From NCBI RefSeq assembly GCF_000801105.2, contig NC_079515.1, forward strand, positions 248,001 through 312,000: a stretch of DNA of 64,000 nt, given 5' to 3'. Position numbers and translations under genes: made by a program. Source of the DNA: Raphanus sativus. Its lineage: Eukaryota > Streptophyta > Magnoliopsida > Brassicales > Brassicaceae. The notes beneath the pieces were generated by a model, which searched no databases, was not told the origin of the DNA, and saw only the letters and a program-made list of their open reading frames with translations. Positions 34,905 through 47,182 of the stretch are shown piece after piece (the first letter of the stretch is position 1; each line of letters begins with the position of its first letter).

Positions 34905-37900
34905 ATGTTGCTTCCTGTGTGTCACCACCAGCAGCAACCACTGTTACCTCCCAAAACCTCACCCGACCGAATTTTCCCGCCATTTCTGATTCCCAGAACC
35001 CTGATTTCACTACGTAGAGCGAGCTTCGCCGTCGTCCGTACTTCTTCCTCCGACCGAAAGACTCTTCCCCAATCCGCCATCCAGAGAATCGCTGATAAGC
35101 TCCGCAGCCTCGGGTTCGCGGAAGAAGAGACTAATCCTCATGATTCTACTCCGACTACGTCTGATCGAAATCCCCCCGGAGAGATATTCGTTCCGCTGCC
35201 GAACCAGCTTCCGATACACCGGGTCGGGCACACTATTGACACGAGCTGGAGCACGCCCAGTTACCCGGTTCCGAAGCCCGGGTCGGGTACAGCCATCTCC
35301 AGGTACCATGAGCTGAAGAGAGTGTGGAAGAAGGAAAAGGCCGTTGAGAGGAAGAAGGAGGAGAAGGTCCCGTCGTTGGCGGAGTTGACATTGCCGGCGG
35401 GGGAGCTGAGGTGGTTGAGGTCGGAAGGGATAAGGCTGACGAAGAAGATAAAGATCGGAAAGGCAGGGATAACGGAAGGGATAGTGAATGGGATACACGA
35501 GAGATGGAGGACAAGGGAGGTTGTCAAGATTTTTTGCGACGATATCTCCGCTATGAACATGAAACGCACCCATGACGTTTTGGAGGTTTGTTAAACATTT
35601 AATTACTCTTTTAACATTCCTTCAGATTGTTTTCGTGGAAGCTTATATGAATATTGTCAGCGAATGAGCTCATTCATACCATTAATTGTTAGACTGATAC
35701 TTCATCATATGTGTATTGGCAGACGAAAACTGGAGGATTGGTCATTTGGAGATCTGGAAGCAAGATTTTGTTGTATAGAGGCCTCAATTATCACTACCCT
35801 TATTTTTTATCTGATGGGGATTTGGCACTTGCTTCTTCTCTGGAATCTGCTTCAGAGAGTGATAGTAGAGAGAAACAGACTACTGCAGAGTCTTCTGCCA
35901 CTAGTGTTACTACTCATAAAATGGCTAAGCCCTTGTTAGTACAAGGCGTTGGTTCTCCGGATAAGGTTCGGTTTCAACTACCTGGGGAAGTACAACTAGT
36001 TGAAGAAGCTGACCGCTTGCTTGAAGGATTGGGCCCAAGATTCACTGACTGGTGGGCGTATGATCCTCTTCCAGTAGATGCTGATCTTCTGCCAGCTATA
36101 GTCCCTGAGTACAGGAGACCATTTCGTCTTCTCCCGTACGGCGTGAGTCCAAAACTAACCGATGACGAAATGACCATTTTAAGGAGACTTGGTAGACCAC
36201 TCCCTTGTCATTTTGCTTTAGGTAAGCTCTTACCTGATTACATCTTCTTTTTAGACACTGGAGATTGTTGACTTATTCTGGCTTTTACCTTTTCTGTGAC
36301 TTTCAGGTAGAAATAGAAATTTGCAGGGACTAGCCGTTGCAATTGTCAAGCTCTGGGAGAAATGTGAGGTTGCCAAGATAGCTGTGAAGAGAGGAGTGCA
36401 GAACACTAATAGCGAGCTCATGGCCGAAGAGTTAAAGGTTGCTGGTTTGCTTTAAATTATTATTGTTTCAATCTCAGTGTGGCTTTGTTTGCCAACAACA
36501 ATAGGAAATTATGCAATTTGGAGCCCACATGACTGATGAGACGGAATATATATATGTGTCTGTTGCAGTGGTTGACTGGAGGGACTCTGATATCTCGGGA
36601 TAAAGATTTCATTGTCTTGTACAGAGGAAAGGATTTCCTACCATCTGCAGTTTCTTCTCCAATAGAAGAGAGGAGGAGACAAACAATGATGATGGAGAAA
36701 TCAAGTGTGCATGGTGGTAATAAGCTAACTGAAAACGAAGAGGAAACAAAACCTCAGGCTGGTACAGACGACACTGAACTAGAAGCTGAATATAAAAAGG
36801 GTCATCAAATGAAACCAAAACAGCTGAAATCTCCTGAGGCAATCCTTGAAAGAACTAGTATCAAGTTGTCCATGGTATGCATGCCCTAACAGCTGTTCTG
36901 TATTGAATCCATTGGGGTTTGCTGCACTTTTCTTGATGTTAAATCATTAGTTTTCTCTTTAGGCGTTAGAAAAGAAAGCAAACGCAGAAAGAATTCTGGC
37001 GGAGCTGGAGAGTAGAGAGACCCCGCAACTGTCTGATATCGATAAGGAGGGTATTACTGAAGACGAAAAGTACATGCTACGGAAAATTGGCCTGAAAATG
37101 AAGCCTTTCCTTTTACTAGGTATGTCATTTTGTTTTCCTCCTTTGCCACTTGAAAGCGTCCTGAATTTCATGTAAATATGTGTGGTAAAAGAATAACTTT
37201 CGTGAATTAAACTTTCCTGTTCTGACATATCTTGTTGTGCTCTCAAGGTAGACGAGGCGTTTTTGATGGAACAATAGAGAACATGCATCTTCACTGGAAG
37301 TATAGGGAACTTGTGAAGATTATATGTAATGAACATAGCATGGAAGCTGCATACGAAGTAGCAGAAATCTTGGAAGCTGAAAGTGGTGGCATACTAGTTG
37401 CTGTTGAGATGGTAAGTAAGGGCTATGCAATTATTGTGTATCGTGGCAAGAATTATGAGAGGCCTTCATGTCTACGACCCCGAACACTTCTTAGTAAGAG
37501 AGAGGCTCTGAAGCGATCTGTGGAGGCACAACGTCGAAAGGTTAGAAAAAAAAATCATAAGAAATCCTTGACCTGATCATGAAGAAGCTCTAAGAAACTT
37601 CAAATTGATTTTGTGAATTCCTCACGGGAATTTCTAATTACTTTTCTGCTCTAACTAACGCAGTCATTAAAGCTGCATGTGCTGAAACTTTCCAACAACA
37701 TTGATGAATTGAACCGTCTGCTGGTAAGTCATATGTGTTTTGCTCAGCTTGATTTGCTTAAACAATCCTCGAAGATGGTCGTAACATTTGAAATGCTGGT
37801 CGAGGGCAGGTTGAGGACAGTACGACCAAGGAAACGTGTTCAGATGGGGAACCAAGTAACAGAGTGGTAAATTATTTACAGTTTTGTAGACTCACGTTAG

Positions 37901-39318
37901 CGCTTGATGCTACATTTATGCGTCAGTGATTTTCTCATTTCTCCATGTTGTTGTAGATCCAAGAAGAAACAGAAAATCAGAATGTTGAACCTGAGAAATC
38001 AAAAGGAGAAACTGAACTCGGCTATTCTTCTGACTCAACAGTTCCTTCCTCCGGTGAAGAGAGCTGGGAGGTAAGATTCTCATCTCCTATTTCTTGCATA
38101 TGGCTCCAGTGCATATATTTTTATACGTCTGGTGACTTGGCATCTGGCAGAAATCTAGCATCACGTAAATCTGAATATATTAATATATTCTCTGATTACC
38201 AAAATCTGATTGTAACATTGTTGGTGTATATTTTCTAAGGATGACAGCGAAGATGAAGTCAACCAATCTACTACGAGCAGTCATGCCTATCAAAAGGATG
38301 AAAATGGGCCTGGCTCTTCTCGGAGACATGAGGGTGGTACTGCAAATATATCTGTACTTACAGAACCCGGTTTTGCCGAGGCTTCTTCATTTCATGATAG
38401 ATCAACTGTAATGTCTAGAACTCTTTTATCTTTCCTCTTTGACACATATGTGAAGCGATATATCTGAAATAGTTTTACCTTTCAATGGATTTTAGCCGCG
38501 CAATAGCTTCCTGAATGCTAAGCGAAAGGTACCAACTGGACAAGAACTGGGATCATCAACTAAAAGTGGCTCACAAATCTCAGCTCTGACAGAGAGCCAA
38601 AGAGAAAATCATGGATTGGTCGCAGATCTGTCCAATAGAGAAAGACTCATCCTGAGAAAACAAGCCCTCAAGATGAAGAAGCGCCCACCCTTTGCAGTAG
38701 GTCAGTTCCGCTATACTCTTCGCTGCTAAGAAACCACCTGATTCGTATCTTAAATCCAATATTTTTGTCATTTTTCCTTCTTTTTTTTGGATAAAGCTCA
38801 TTACACGACCTCAACGCCTTGTATAATTAATGGTTGATAAGTCAGTTACGATTAACCAGAATGACCCTTCAAATATTCCAATTTGTAGGAAGAAGCAACG
38901 TTGTAACCGGTTTAGCTAAAACTCTGAAGACGCATTTTCAGAGGAACCCTCTAGCAATTGTAAATGTCAAAGGGAGAGCCAAGGGAACATCTGTGCAAGA
39001 AGTCATCGCAAAGCTCAAGGTCTGATTCATATATATACACACGGCATCTTCTTGATCCGTTTGGGCTAACAAGTAGTGTTGAATGAAATTGTGCAGGAAG
39101 AAACAGGAGCTCTTCTTGTGTCGCAGGAGCCAAGCAAAGTCATTCTTTACAGAGGTTGGGGAGCAGAAGAAGAAATGCAAAGCTTTTACCCAAATAGCAA
39201 TGTCAAAAACTCTATAAATCTAACATCATCTTCTTCACAAAGAGGGCTTGTTAATGATCCTCCTCCTGTATCTCCTGCCCTCATTGAAGCCATAAGACTT
39301 GAGTGTGGATTGGAGTAA
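34905..39318 (+). CDS. CFM2: CFM2, chloroplast CRM-domain intron splicing factor
   Basis: Thirteen exons join in frame to about 1007 aa: 34905-35585, 35723-36221, 36307-36437, 36569-36874, 36963-37119, 37248-37540, 37664-37723, 37810-37866, 37957-38070, 38240-38407, 38496-38700, 38889-39019, 39097-39318. The N-terminus (first ~55 aa) looks like a chloroplast transit peptide. Four CRM RNA-binding domains follow, each recognisable by a GxxG loop and a terminal YRG: for example [30 protein letters not shown] and [10 protein letters not shown]. An acidic Ser/Glu-rich linker separates domains three and four. CFM2 acts with CAF proteins to splice plastid introns (ndhA, ycf3 intron 1, clpP intron 1 and the trnL group I intron in Arabidopsis). 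The start at 34905 (MLLPV) is preferred over the in-frame ATG at 34839 because it gives a normal transit peptide. It matches At3g01370 by position. Confidence 0.93.
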
Positions 39319-39650
39319 AGTTTTTATTCTATTATGAATTAGATTTATATAGTTTACTCCTAGTTTTTACAATGTTGATCGACTATTTTCTTAGCTAAAT
39401 CATTCAGGATGATATAAGTTAGGGAAATTCATCATTCATCCATCACAGAGGAGAAAAATATTTGAATCAATTTATCAGATGGTAGTTTATCAAAATACTA
39501 TAAAACCTGAATAAAGAAAATATTCTATAAGTTTCCTCTAAAACTCGAAGTGGATAGAAACAAAACTTCATATTCATAGAGCAAACGATATAACATAAAC
39601 TAATCTCCTGATCGAACCGCTCTAACTAAGATTTGATTTGCTAACATATC
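39319..39650. other. Convergent 3' flanks of CFM2 and PIG-N
   Basis: 332 bp between two convergent stop codons, containing both 3' UTRs. No other structure is seen. The transcripts probably overlap or abut here. Confidence 0.5.
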
Positions 39651-42600
39651 TCAGAGCGTTTTGAGAGAAGGGGAGGAAGAGAGCGGCTTGACTCGGATGG
39701 TTCTGGTGTAGAGGTTTGTGAGCGCAAAGAGTAAAAGCACAAAGACCACTTGAGCACTCACTATCCCAAAATGGCTTATGCTATTCCCTATCTCCATCCA
39801 GCTTCCTGTGTTTTTCACCTGCAGTTGATTTTAATTTTTTGCATTCAAATGTCAAGGTGCAGAAGCGCTTCTAATCCACAGACTCATATATGCTTTTTGA
39901 CATAGATCAAGAATCATAACAAAGTGTGGTACTTACCAGAAAGAAGAAATGTATCGTCATTATGTCTGAAAATAAGATCACAAGGAAGTAACATCCCAGT
40001 CTTGGCACTCTCACTAATTTCGTTATTGCACTGAACGCACATCTGCCAGTTTACAAGTAGTCAAAGGGAAACAAGAAAGTTAAGAGACAAAATATAAAAA
40101 ATCAGAGTGTATAGTTTTTTATAGCCAAGTAACTGTTAATGAATTTGGTTCAGCATTTATACTCACATGACAAGCATGAACGGTATGAAGAGCTTGAATA
40201 TAAGAAGAGCTGCCATCAGAAAGGGCTGTCCAGAAATGCAATTATTCACATTAGACTACTATATAGAATCAAAAATTGAAAGAAAGAAAAAAGTGAGATT
40301 CTTCTTTTTTATCATATATATTCTAGATGTTGCATAATACTCACGCTGAAGATTGTGATGAACCGGTAGACAGATGATATCTCAAAACTTGCTATACTTG
40401 CAAAATTCCCAGTTCCAAAGAAGGCCACATTGAACAAAACCATCTACAAAACACAATCCAAAATTACCAAAACTTTGCTATAGTGTCCAAATGTAACACA
40501 AGGACCAAGGGCAAGAGAGAAGGTGACTTACAAAAATCAAAGGAATCCGCACATCTGATAGCTGCAAGTATCTCTCCTCACTTCCAATAGTGACATGTTC
40601 CTCTGTGTTTTGTTCTGATGGAGATGAATCTTTTGCTTTGCTAGAATGATGAGAAGCGTTCTCAAATAATATCCATGCCATTAGTACAACGGCTAGAGCA
40701 CTGTAAAAGACAGCTTCATATCTGCAATCAAATAGCGGAGACATGAGAACAGAACACTGATCTATATAATCGGTGAACTCTCATTTATAGCCAAGTCTTG
40801 TAGAGAGACAAACCCAATAGACAGAAGAAGGAATGGAGGAGCGAAACCAAGAAATATTGAACTTAAACGTGAAAGGATACCATTTCCTGAAAACAACGGA
40901 AGAACCATCGACGAACCTGCAAAGACAGAAGACTGTCACAAACCAACGATAACTTAAAACACATTATGCAAACAGAACATAGGTCTGAGGATATTACCGG
41001 CAACTAACCAGTTTATGAACTGGTGTGACGAATGTAGTTCTTGATTCTGTGTTCGGTGCTTTGTTGACAGAGACACCATCACCGACGAAACTCCAACCAA
41101 AATAATCTGTTTACCATGAAAAAGTGAACTACTAGACGTAGAACCAAAATCTTAACCTTTTAAAAGTAGAAAAGGTTTATCTATCTATACCTGTATGAAA
41201 TATAGCTTGGACCACATCGGCTTCTTGCTTTCGTGAAAAGTGATACTCTGCCAAAATTTGTTCCCTTCTGCATGTGTGTCTAGCCACTTTGCAGCAAGGC
41301 TTATTACTATTATGATAGCTCCACTTATAACTCTGCAACCAAGAGATTGTACCAACATGAAACAATGACCATTTCACAGCTAGAAGTTGACACTGGAGAG
41401 CAAAGATCTTTTATTTGTGTTCAACATAATTTCTATTCTTTAAACTCTACTGAATAATCATATCCAAAGTCAAAGGGAGTGAAGCGTTGTTCTAGATGAG
41501 TTTCGCCTCAAGGGTCACCACATCTGCTAAGTAATAAATTATGTTTCCGTGTCATGTATACCCACAAAACAGAGAAAACCTCAAGGGCTAGGAAAGGGAC
41601 TTACACGAGGTTATTATTATCAGGAATTTCCGCTGGCATCAGAGTGAAGACAGACAGGAACCAACAAGACATACATACAAAAACTGGTATCCCAGATCTC
41701 CAAGGAATTGAAATGTGCAGCAAAATCGAAGACACAAAACCTGCTATCAAGAAAAACCAAGTGTAAAGCTTTCTCTCAGTGAAGCTATGGACCTGCAGGA
41801 GGTTGAAAGAACAATTGATCAGGACAATATATGTCTCCACCTCAGAAAAAAACGTAGTAAACCGATCCAATTACACATACCAATAATTCCACAATGACAA
41901 TTGACACAGCTGCGGCAAATAGAAGTTTGATGAAGTAACCAGCCTTCCTTTCCCTCAAATACATCCACAGTCCTCTTATTAATCGATATTCACTAAAAAT
42001 CTGTGTCCATAGAAATACTGTCATTCCAATGTATGCATGGTAAAGAGGGGGAGAGTGCTCCACCAAATTTAGCACAGTGAGAATTGCCATAAGCAGACAG
42101 CCTGATAGATATACCTGCGTCAGAATGATCAATCTATCTGAGAAAGGTGAAAAATTCACATAGATAGTACAGATATTTAACTATAATCAAGAAAACATAA
42201 CAGCTAAAGAAAAATAAAGAGGTCTAAGCTTGTCAAAGTGAAGTATTTGCATTACTTTTCTGGAATCTTTTTTCTGCATAGATAATTGCCCTTTCTTGGA
42301 TAAATCTCCTGATAGTGAACTATAACATTGCAGGACATGCAGAGCAAGTACGATCATCCATCCAGTGTATCCAAGGGTAATGACAGTCATCAGCATTAGC
42401 CAGTCATACGTTTGAAAGTAATGAAGGCCCTCTAGTGCCAAGTTTCTGAGGTCTACAGCCATTTTCATTGCAGCTTCATAATGTTTGGCAGAAATTAACT
42501 CATCAATCTGACTAAGCGATGAGGAATGGTCCACCAACGGCTTGAATGGCTTGAAAAATAAGGAGTTTGACATTTTTATAACTGATTTTGTCAAGGAGAC

Positions 42601-44396
42601 CATAACCAATACGTAAATGGCAGACTATAAGCAATGCTCAGAAACAAAATCCAAAAATTAAAGAAAGCCATTTGAACTATGAGTTTAAGCTATCATGAGT
42701 TTGTGAGCAACAAAAAGGATACGTGATTTACGAAGAAGCTGATTAAGGATTTGTTTGGTATTAGCTAGCACAGCTTCAACTTCTTCTGCCTAAATATACA
42801 AAAAAAAATAAAAAAATAACGAGTATCAACCTCTGGAATATGTGTATATATTCCTCTTCCAATATAAACCAGTTCCCTAGTGAGTTTCGACCTCTCACCC
42901 ATGAACACTAGTAAAAGTTCACATAAACATACCTCGTTCAACTTCATGTAACCGAGTGGTAGGTTTCCAACAGAGTTAACTGGGGATGGCAAACCCAAGA
43001 GCGTTGACTACAGAGATAGTAACAAAAAAAGTGTGAAACTAAAGAACTCGAAAATCAGATTCAACAACTTCGTTGTTTGATTGAGGGGGATGGATAACAA
43101 AAGAGAGGAGAGTCGGACCATAAGGGGTGCTATGTCAGCTTGGTTGACATCAACTCTCTCAACACGGTTAAGGCCCCAATCATAAGGTGTGGGCATATCA
43201 TGAGCGTGCTTGTCCACAAAGCTAGTAACAGAATCAGAGTGACTTTGTCCAGTCGCTGGTCTGGGATATTTAATCCCGGCTCCCCAAGCAACTAACGGAG
43301 TATCAGTATTTGTAGGATGCCCATCGCCATGACTTCCTTTATCGCTCATGCCATGATCAGCAGTAAAGATATAAGAAGTGCGATTGTCTCGGTAGTAATC
43401 CTCCAAGAGATGGTAGACCCTTTCAGCGATCTTATCAACAACTTTGACATTGTTGAGATAGATGGAGGAGAAAGGGCGATGAGCATGACCATTGGAATCG
43501 CAACCAAGAAGGTGGAGAAAGAAAACAAGTTTGTCCTGGTGGAGAAGGGCTTTCAAGTTGGGATCATGGTGAGACCTATTGAGAAGGCTCTCGAATTGAT
43601 CAAAAGACCACTCGTCTAAAAAGGAAGCATCTACAGCAAAGAAAAAGACTGCACATTACATTCCACTCCAGTCATAAACAAGAAGTAAATAAACAAGGGA
43701 AGCGAACCTGTAGCGAAGTCTTCGTACTCGTGGGGATAAGAGTTCCAGGTGGAGTGAGGTAGAGCACTGCAGAAAATAGGAATGATATCGGGACTGCCAT
43801 AAGCAAAGGTGTGTCTGCTCTGATTGAAAACGGAATCAAATTCAACAGGATTGGCTTTCCATCCTTTGGTGACAGCACTGGGATCTTCGTAGAAGCCAGC
43901 GATGATAGCAACATGGCCAGGTCGAGACTCAGTGGGAGGACGAGCGTGAGAGACACCCCAACGACCCTGATTCTTGATGATATTCCTCAAGAAGGGCGCT
44001 CTGTAATTGCCGTCAACGTCAGGCTCATAGAACTTGTCTGCTCGTAATCCATCCGCTGATACATTTGACCGACCGATGAGTGAGTTAACAGAAAAAAAGA
44101 AGAGAGTATTGACTGAAAAAAAAACAAGGTAGGTAGGTACAGATGAGAAGGATGAGTCGTTTGGCGGGAGGGAGAGAGAATCTGGGAGGCACAGGATCCA
44201 TGCCGTGGACTATGGGAGTTTTGAAGTAAATGTCGAAAATACTGAGCATGTATACTGCGTGAAGTGCTACCCCCAGAAGGACCAGCCATCTTTCTCTCCT
44301 CTTTAGCCATCTCCTTCTACTCTCCACCACCACCCCTCTTCCTCTATTCTCATCCGATCCTCCTCCGACGACTCCCAAGATCCCGTCGCTCCTCAT
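39651..44396 (-). CDS. PIGN: GPI ethanolamine phosphate transferase 1 (PIG-N)
   Basis: Sixteen exons on the - strand join in frame to about 993 aa: 44141-44396, 43708-44055, 43119-43630, 42933-43007, 42723-42789, 42256-42581, 41881-42114, 41605-41792, 41191-41332, 40998-41106, 40814-40916, 40532-40721, 40345-40443, 40167-40225, 39937-40042, 39651-39818. It adds ethanolamine phosphate to the first mannose of the GPI anchor precursor in the ER lumen. After an N-terminal signal anchor ([16 protein letters not shown]) comes an alkaline-phosphatase-like catalytic domain. Metal and nucleophile motifs are intact: [20 protein letters not shown] (the Thr is the expected nucleophile), [10 protein letters not shown] and [17 protein letters not shown]. 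The C-terminal half is a multi-pass membrane region. The start at 44396 is chosen over a Met 22 residues upstream because the upstream part is Lys/Phe-rich leader. It matches At3g01380 by position. Confidence 0.94.
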
Positions 44397-44748
44397 CGTT
44401 TCTCTTTTTTTTTTTTGGTCTCCAAAATGAAAAAGACTTTTCTTAAAAAGAGGAAAGCCCAAGCTCAGTACACATCTAATCTAATAATAATGGTATTTAT
44501 TATGTAAATCTTAGATTTCAATTGTTTTTTTATTACAATCCTCCCTCAAAAGGGAAATGATGAATACAACCACAACAACAACCAGAAGAAGATGGTAGAG
44601 AATAAATTACAAAAACAACACATTGAGTCCACTGAGATCCCCATCCAGTAACACCACACGCGTGAATGAAAAAGAAGGAGAAACATAGGAGGAGCATAAA
44701 CACTCATAAATGACATTTTTTTTTATTATTATTACAGGAATCTCTCTC

Positions 44749-45384
44749 TCAGTTCTTGACAGTGGTGACATGTTTGAGGAGCATCTCCACAACATCGTTG
44801 GAAATCCTGGATGCTTCGCTTTTGAGCTGCTCGATCTTCTCATCAGTCTCTTGCTCCAGCCTCTTCACATTCGCACCCGAGTCTCCACTTGTCTGTTTTT
44901 TTTTATTTTTTGTGTACCAAATAAATATATATATATGGTTTATTAGAAAAGAGAAAACAGGACACTGTTTTTGTATATATTGTCAGACAAGAAAGTACTG
45001 CTGCTCTGTTTTTAGTACTTACCTCCTCAAGTTTCCTCTGGAAGTCTTGCTCTGTTTTCGCTTTGTATTCAGCTATCTCCTTCTCAGCCTCTTCCTTTGC
45101 TTGCTTCAGCCTTCCCATCTTTGCTGCACCACAATATCACACACATTACCATATCAACTTCAATACACACATATATATATGCATTATCCCCCAAATGCTG
45201 CAATTTTATTTGACAAAAGTACAAGTTTGAAACCAACTATTATTTAGCCCCAGATCAGAGACAACATCATTTTGTATAAAGGTTCAGACTATTTACCGGT
45301 CCTTGCAGCATTGACGATGTGTTGAGCTTCTTGTTCAGCAGCAAGCAACTGCTGGATCCCACCTTGACCTCTGCTAGACTCCAT
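44749..45384 (-). CDS. VMA10: V-type proton ATPase subunit G (VMA10 type)
   Basis: Three coding exons, 45297-45384, 45023-45123 and 44749-44892, join to 110 aa, the exact family length. The protein is a single amphipathic coiled coil: the N-terminal [17 protein letters not shown] is highly conserved, then [17 protein letters not shown], with a short C-terminal helix. Subunit G pairs with E in the peripheral stalks that hold the V1 head against rotation; the pump acidifies vacuole and trans-Golgi lumen. A leader intron is likely, since an acceptor (ttttgtag|gata) lies about 15 bp before the ATG and TGGGCC-type motifs sit far upstream near 46100-46190. It is in tandem with PIG-N, 352 bp apart. 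It matches At3g01390 by position. Confidence 0.94.
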
Positions 45385-47182
45385 CTCTCTTTTTTTATCC
45401 TACAAAACAACAAGGTGTTGTTAGATAATTATCAAAGTAATCAAAATTTATGGATCAAGAAATCAAAAGAATAAAATATGGGTAAGGTCAAAGCATTTAA
45501 CAACACAAGCTAAGCTAGTAGTGGATAAAATAAGCCACAAACAACAAAAGCCTTCACATGATCCCAACAGCTGTTTTGCTATTATTTTGGCGAAATCATC
45601 ATCATCATCGTTATATCTGGATCATGAGAAATACAAAGCTCTAACTAAGGCAGAACACACTCCTTTAGTTAGTATATGATTCAATAAGCAGCAGCAGAGG
45701 CTTGCTAAAATCTAGCAAATCCAATGACTAGAAGAATCAAAACAAGTGGGAAAATCCATTTTAGGATCAGAATCAGATAAAGATCTATAATGAGGTGGAT
45801 TGATGAGTATCACCAAGCCAAATAAATGTAGAATTCACAATAACTCATCTTATCCAACACATCCTAGCAAAGATTCTAAGTCCTAACAAAGTTGAATCCC
45901 CTGTTCATATTCTTCCTACTCCTCCCATAAGTAGACAGAACACGGTGCGACAATTTCGACTTCCGATTGAATCTCATCCAAATTAGAGAGAGAAGGCATA
46001 CCTTTGCTTTTGGCTTGTTCCTACAGAGGAGAGAGAGAGAGATAATCAAAATCAACTAATCAATCAATCCGATCTGATCCAAAATAAGAATCAAAGTAGT
46101 GGGCCCACGTTTTATTGTAATGATAGCCCATTTGTAATGGGCCGTTTCAAAATGATAGGCTTCTACTCAGATTGAGCCCACGTATGGAAGAAAAAGGCCT
46201 CACAGATTAATATACTACTAGCTTCATTTCAGTATGCTGGGAACATTGTAAAACAGATATCACAGCATATCATGTTATTCGTCTTCCTAATCAACCAATA
46301 TCTATTTGATTAATAAAAACACAAAAAGGAAACAATGTTTTTCAACTTATATATATTGGCTCCAACTGGGATGTATTTTTTGGAATAAAAACTTTTTGAA
46401 TGATTTGTTAGGCTAGATGGGATTGTAACTTAAAATCAATTGGTTTTAGGTTGGAATTTCATCAAGTTTAACATGGTATCATAGTGCGATCCAAACAGTT
46501 CAATACGATTCTCATCGATCTGATCTAAAATTGGCTATCGATCTTTGCCTGAATATTTTGAGATTAACACTCAAATAATCATCATCTTGAATGGGCGAAT
46601 TAGACACAAATTTTTTAAATCGGTAGTTGGAAGAAATCCTAAACAATATATAAAAAAGATAAACCAATTCTTTTATCACTAATTCTTTCCATAATATTCC
46701 ATATTATTCCAGAGAAAAAAAATTGACTTTGACTTGAAAAAATTAACTTTCATTATGACATAAGAAGAAAACAAGAGAAGCATAGACATGTTCTTGGGAA
46801 TTCACCACGCTGGAGAGAGAGAGAGAGAGAGAGAGAGAGCATATTTATGTCAACACACAGCTTGTCAAAACACGAAGCGAATGAGAAATCTAACAAATAT
46901 ATTGGAAACCATGTGTCATTCGGTGTCACTAGGAACAAACTGCTTGCCGTTTTAGAATAAAACTCCTCAATAATCATTTATTTAATGACAAAACAAAGAT
47001 AATTACAAACAAATGATACATGTATATATCATGCATTTTTAAATATTACAAACAATTGTCGTAGATGAATAATATTGAGAGCTCGCAGCAACACACACAC
47101 AGCTCACATTAACAAAGAATACCAATTAAATAAAATAGAAGTCCTTTAAAGTGCATCATATATAGACATAATCGATCTCTGA
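45385..47182. other. VMA10 leader region and gene-free interval
   Basis: The right-hand end of the leader intron and promoter of VMA10 lie at about 45385-46200, with gggcccacg and atgggcc motifs at about 46100-46190. From 46200 to 47182 no gene is seen. A (GA)n run sits at about 46814-46839. In Arabidopsis two genes (At3g01400 and At3g01410, from memory) would lie here; I find no trace of their coding sequence. A possible LTR fragment is listed separately. Confidence 0.5.
46406..46490 (+). mobile_element. Possible TRIM/LTR fragment with primer binding site
   Basis: The run starting tgttaggctagatgggattgt and aacttaaaatcaattgg looks like the start of a Brassicaceae TRIM/copia LTR. About 65 bp on, aacatggtatcatagtgcg matches the initiator-tRNA-type primer binding site (TGGTATCAGAGC) with two changes. 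No second LTR was found, so at most this is a truncated remnant. Confidence 0.35.

Noticed and set aside
41554..41897. Two + strand frames inside PIG-N
   Set aside because: Antisense to PIG-N exons 7-8; no independent support.
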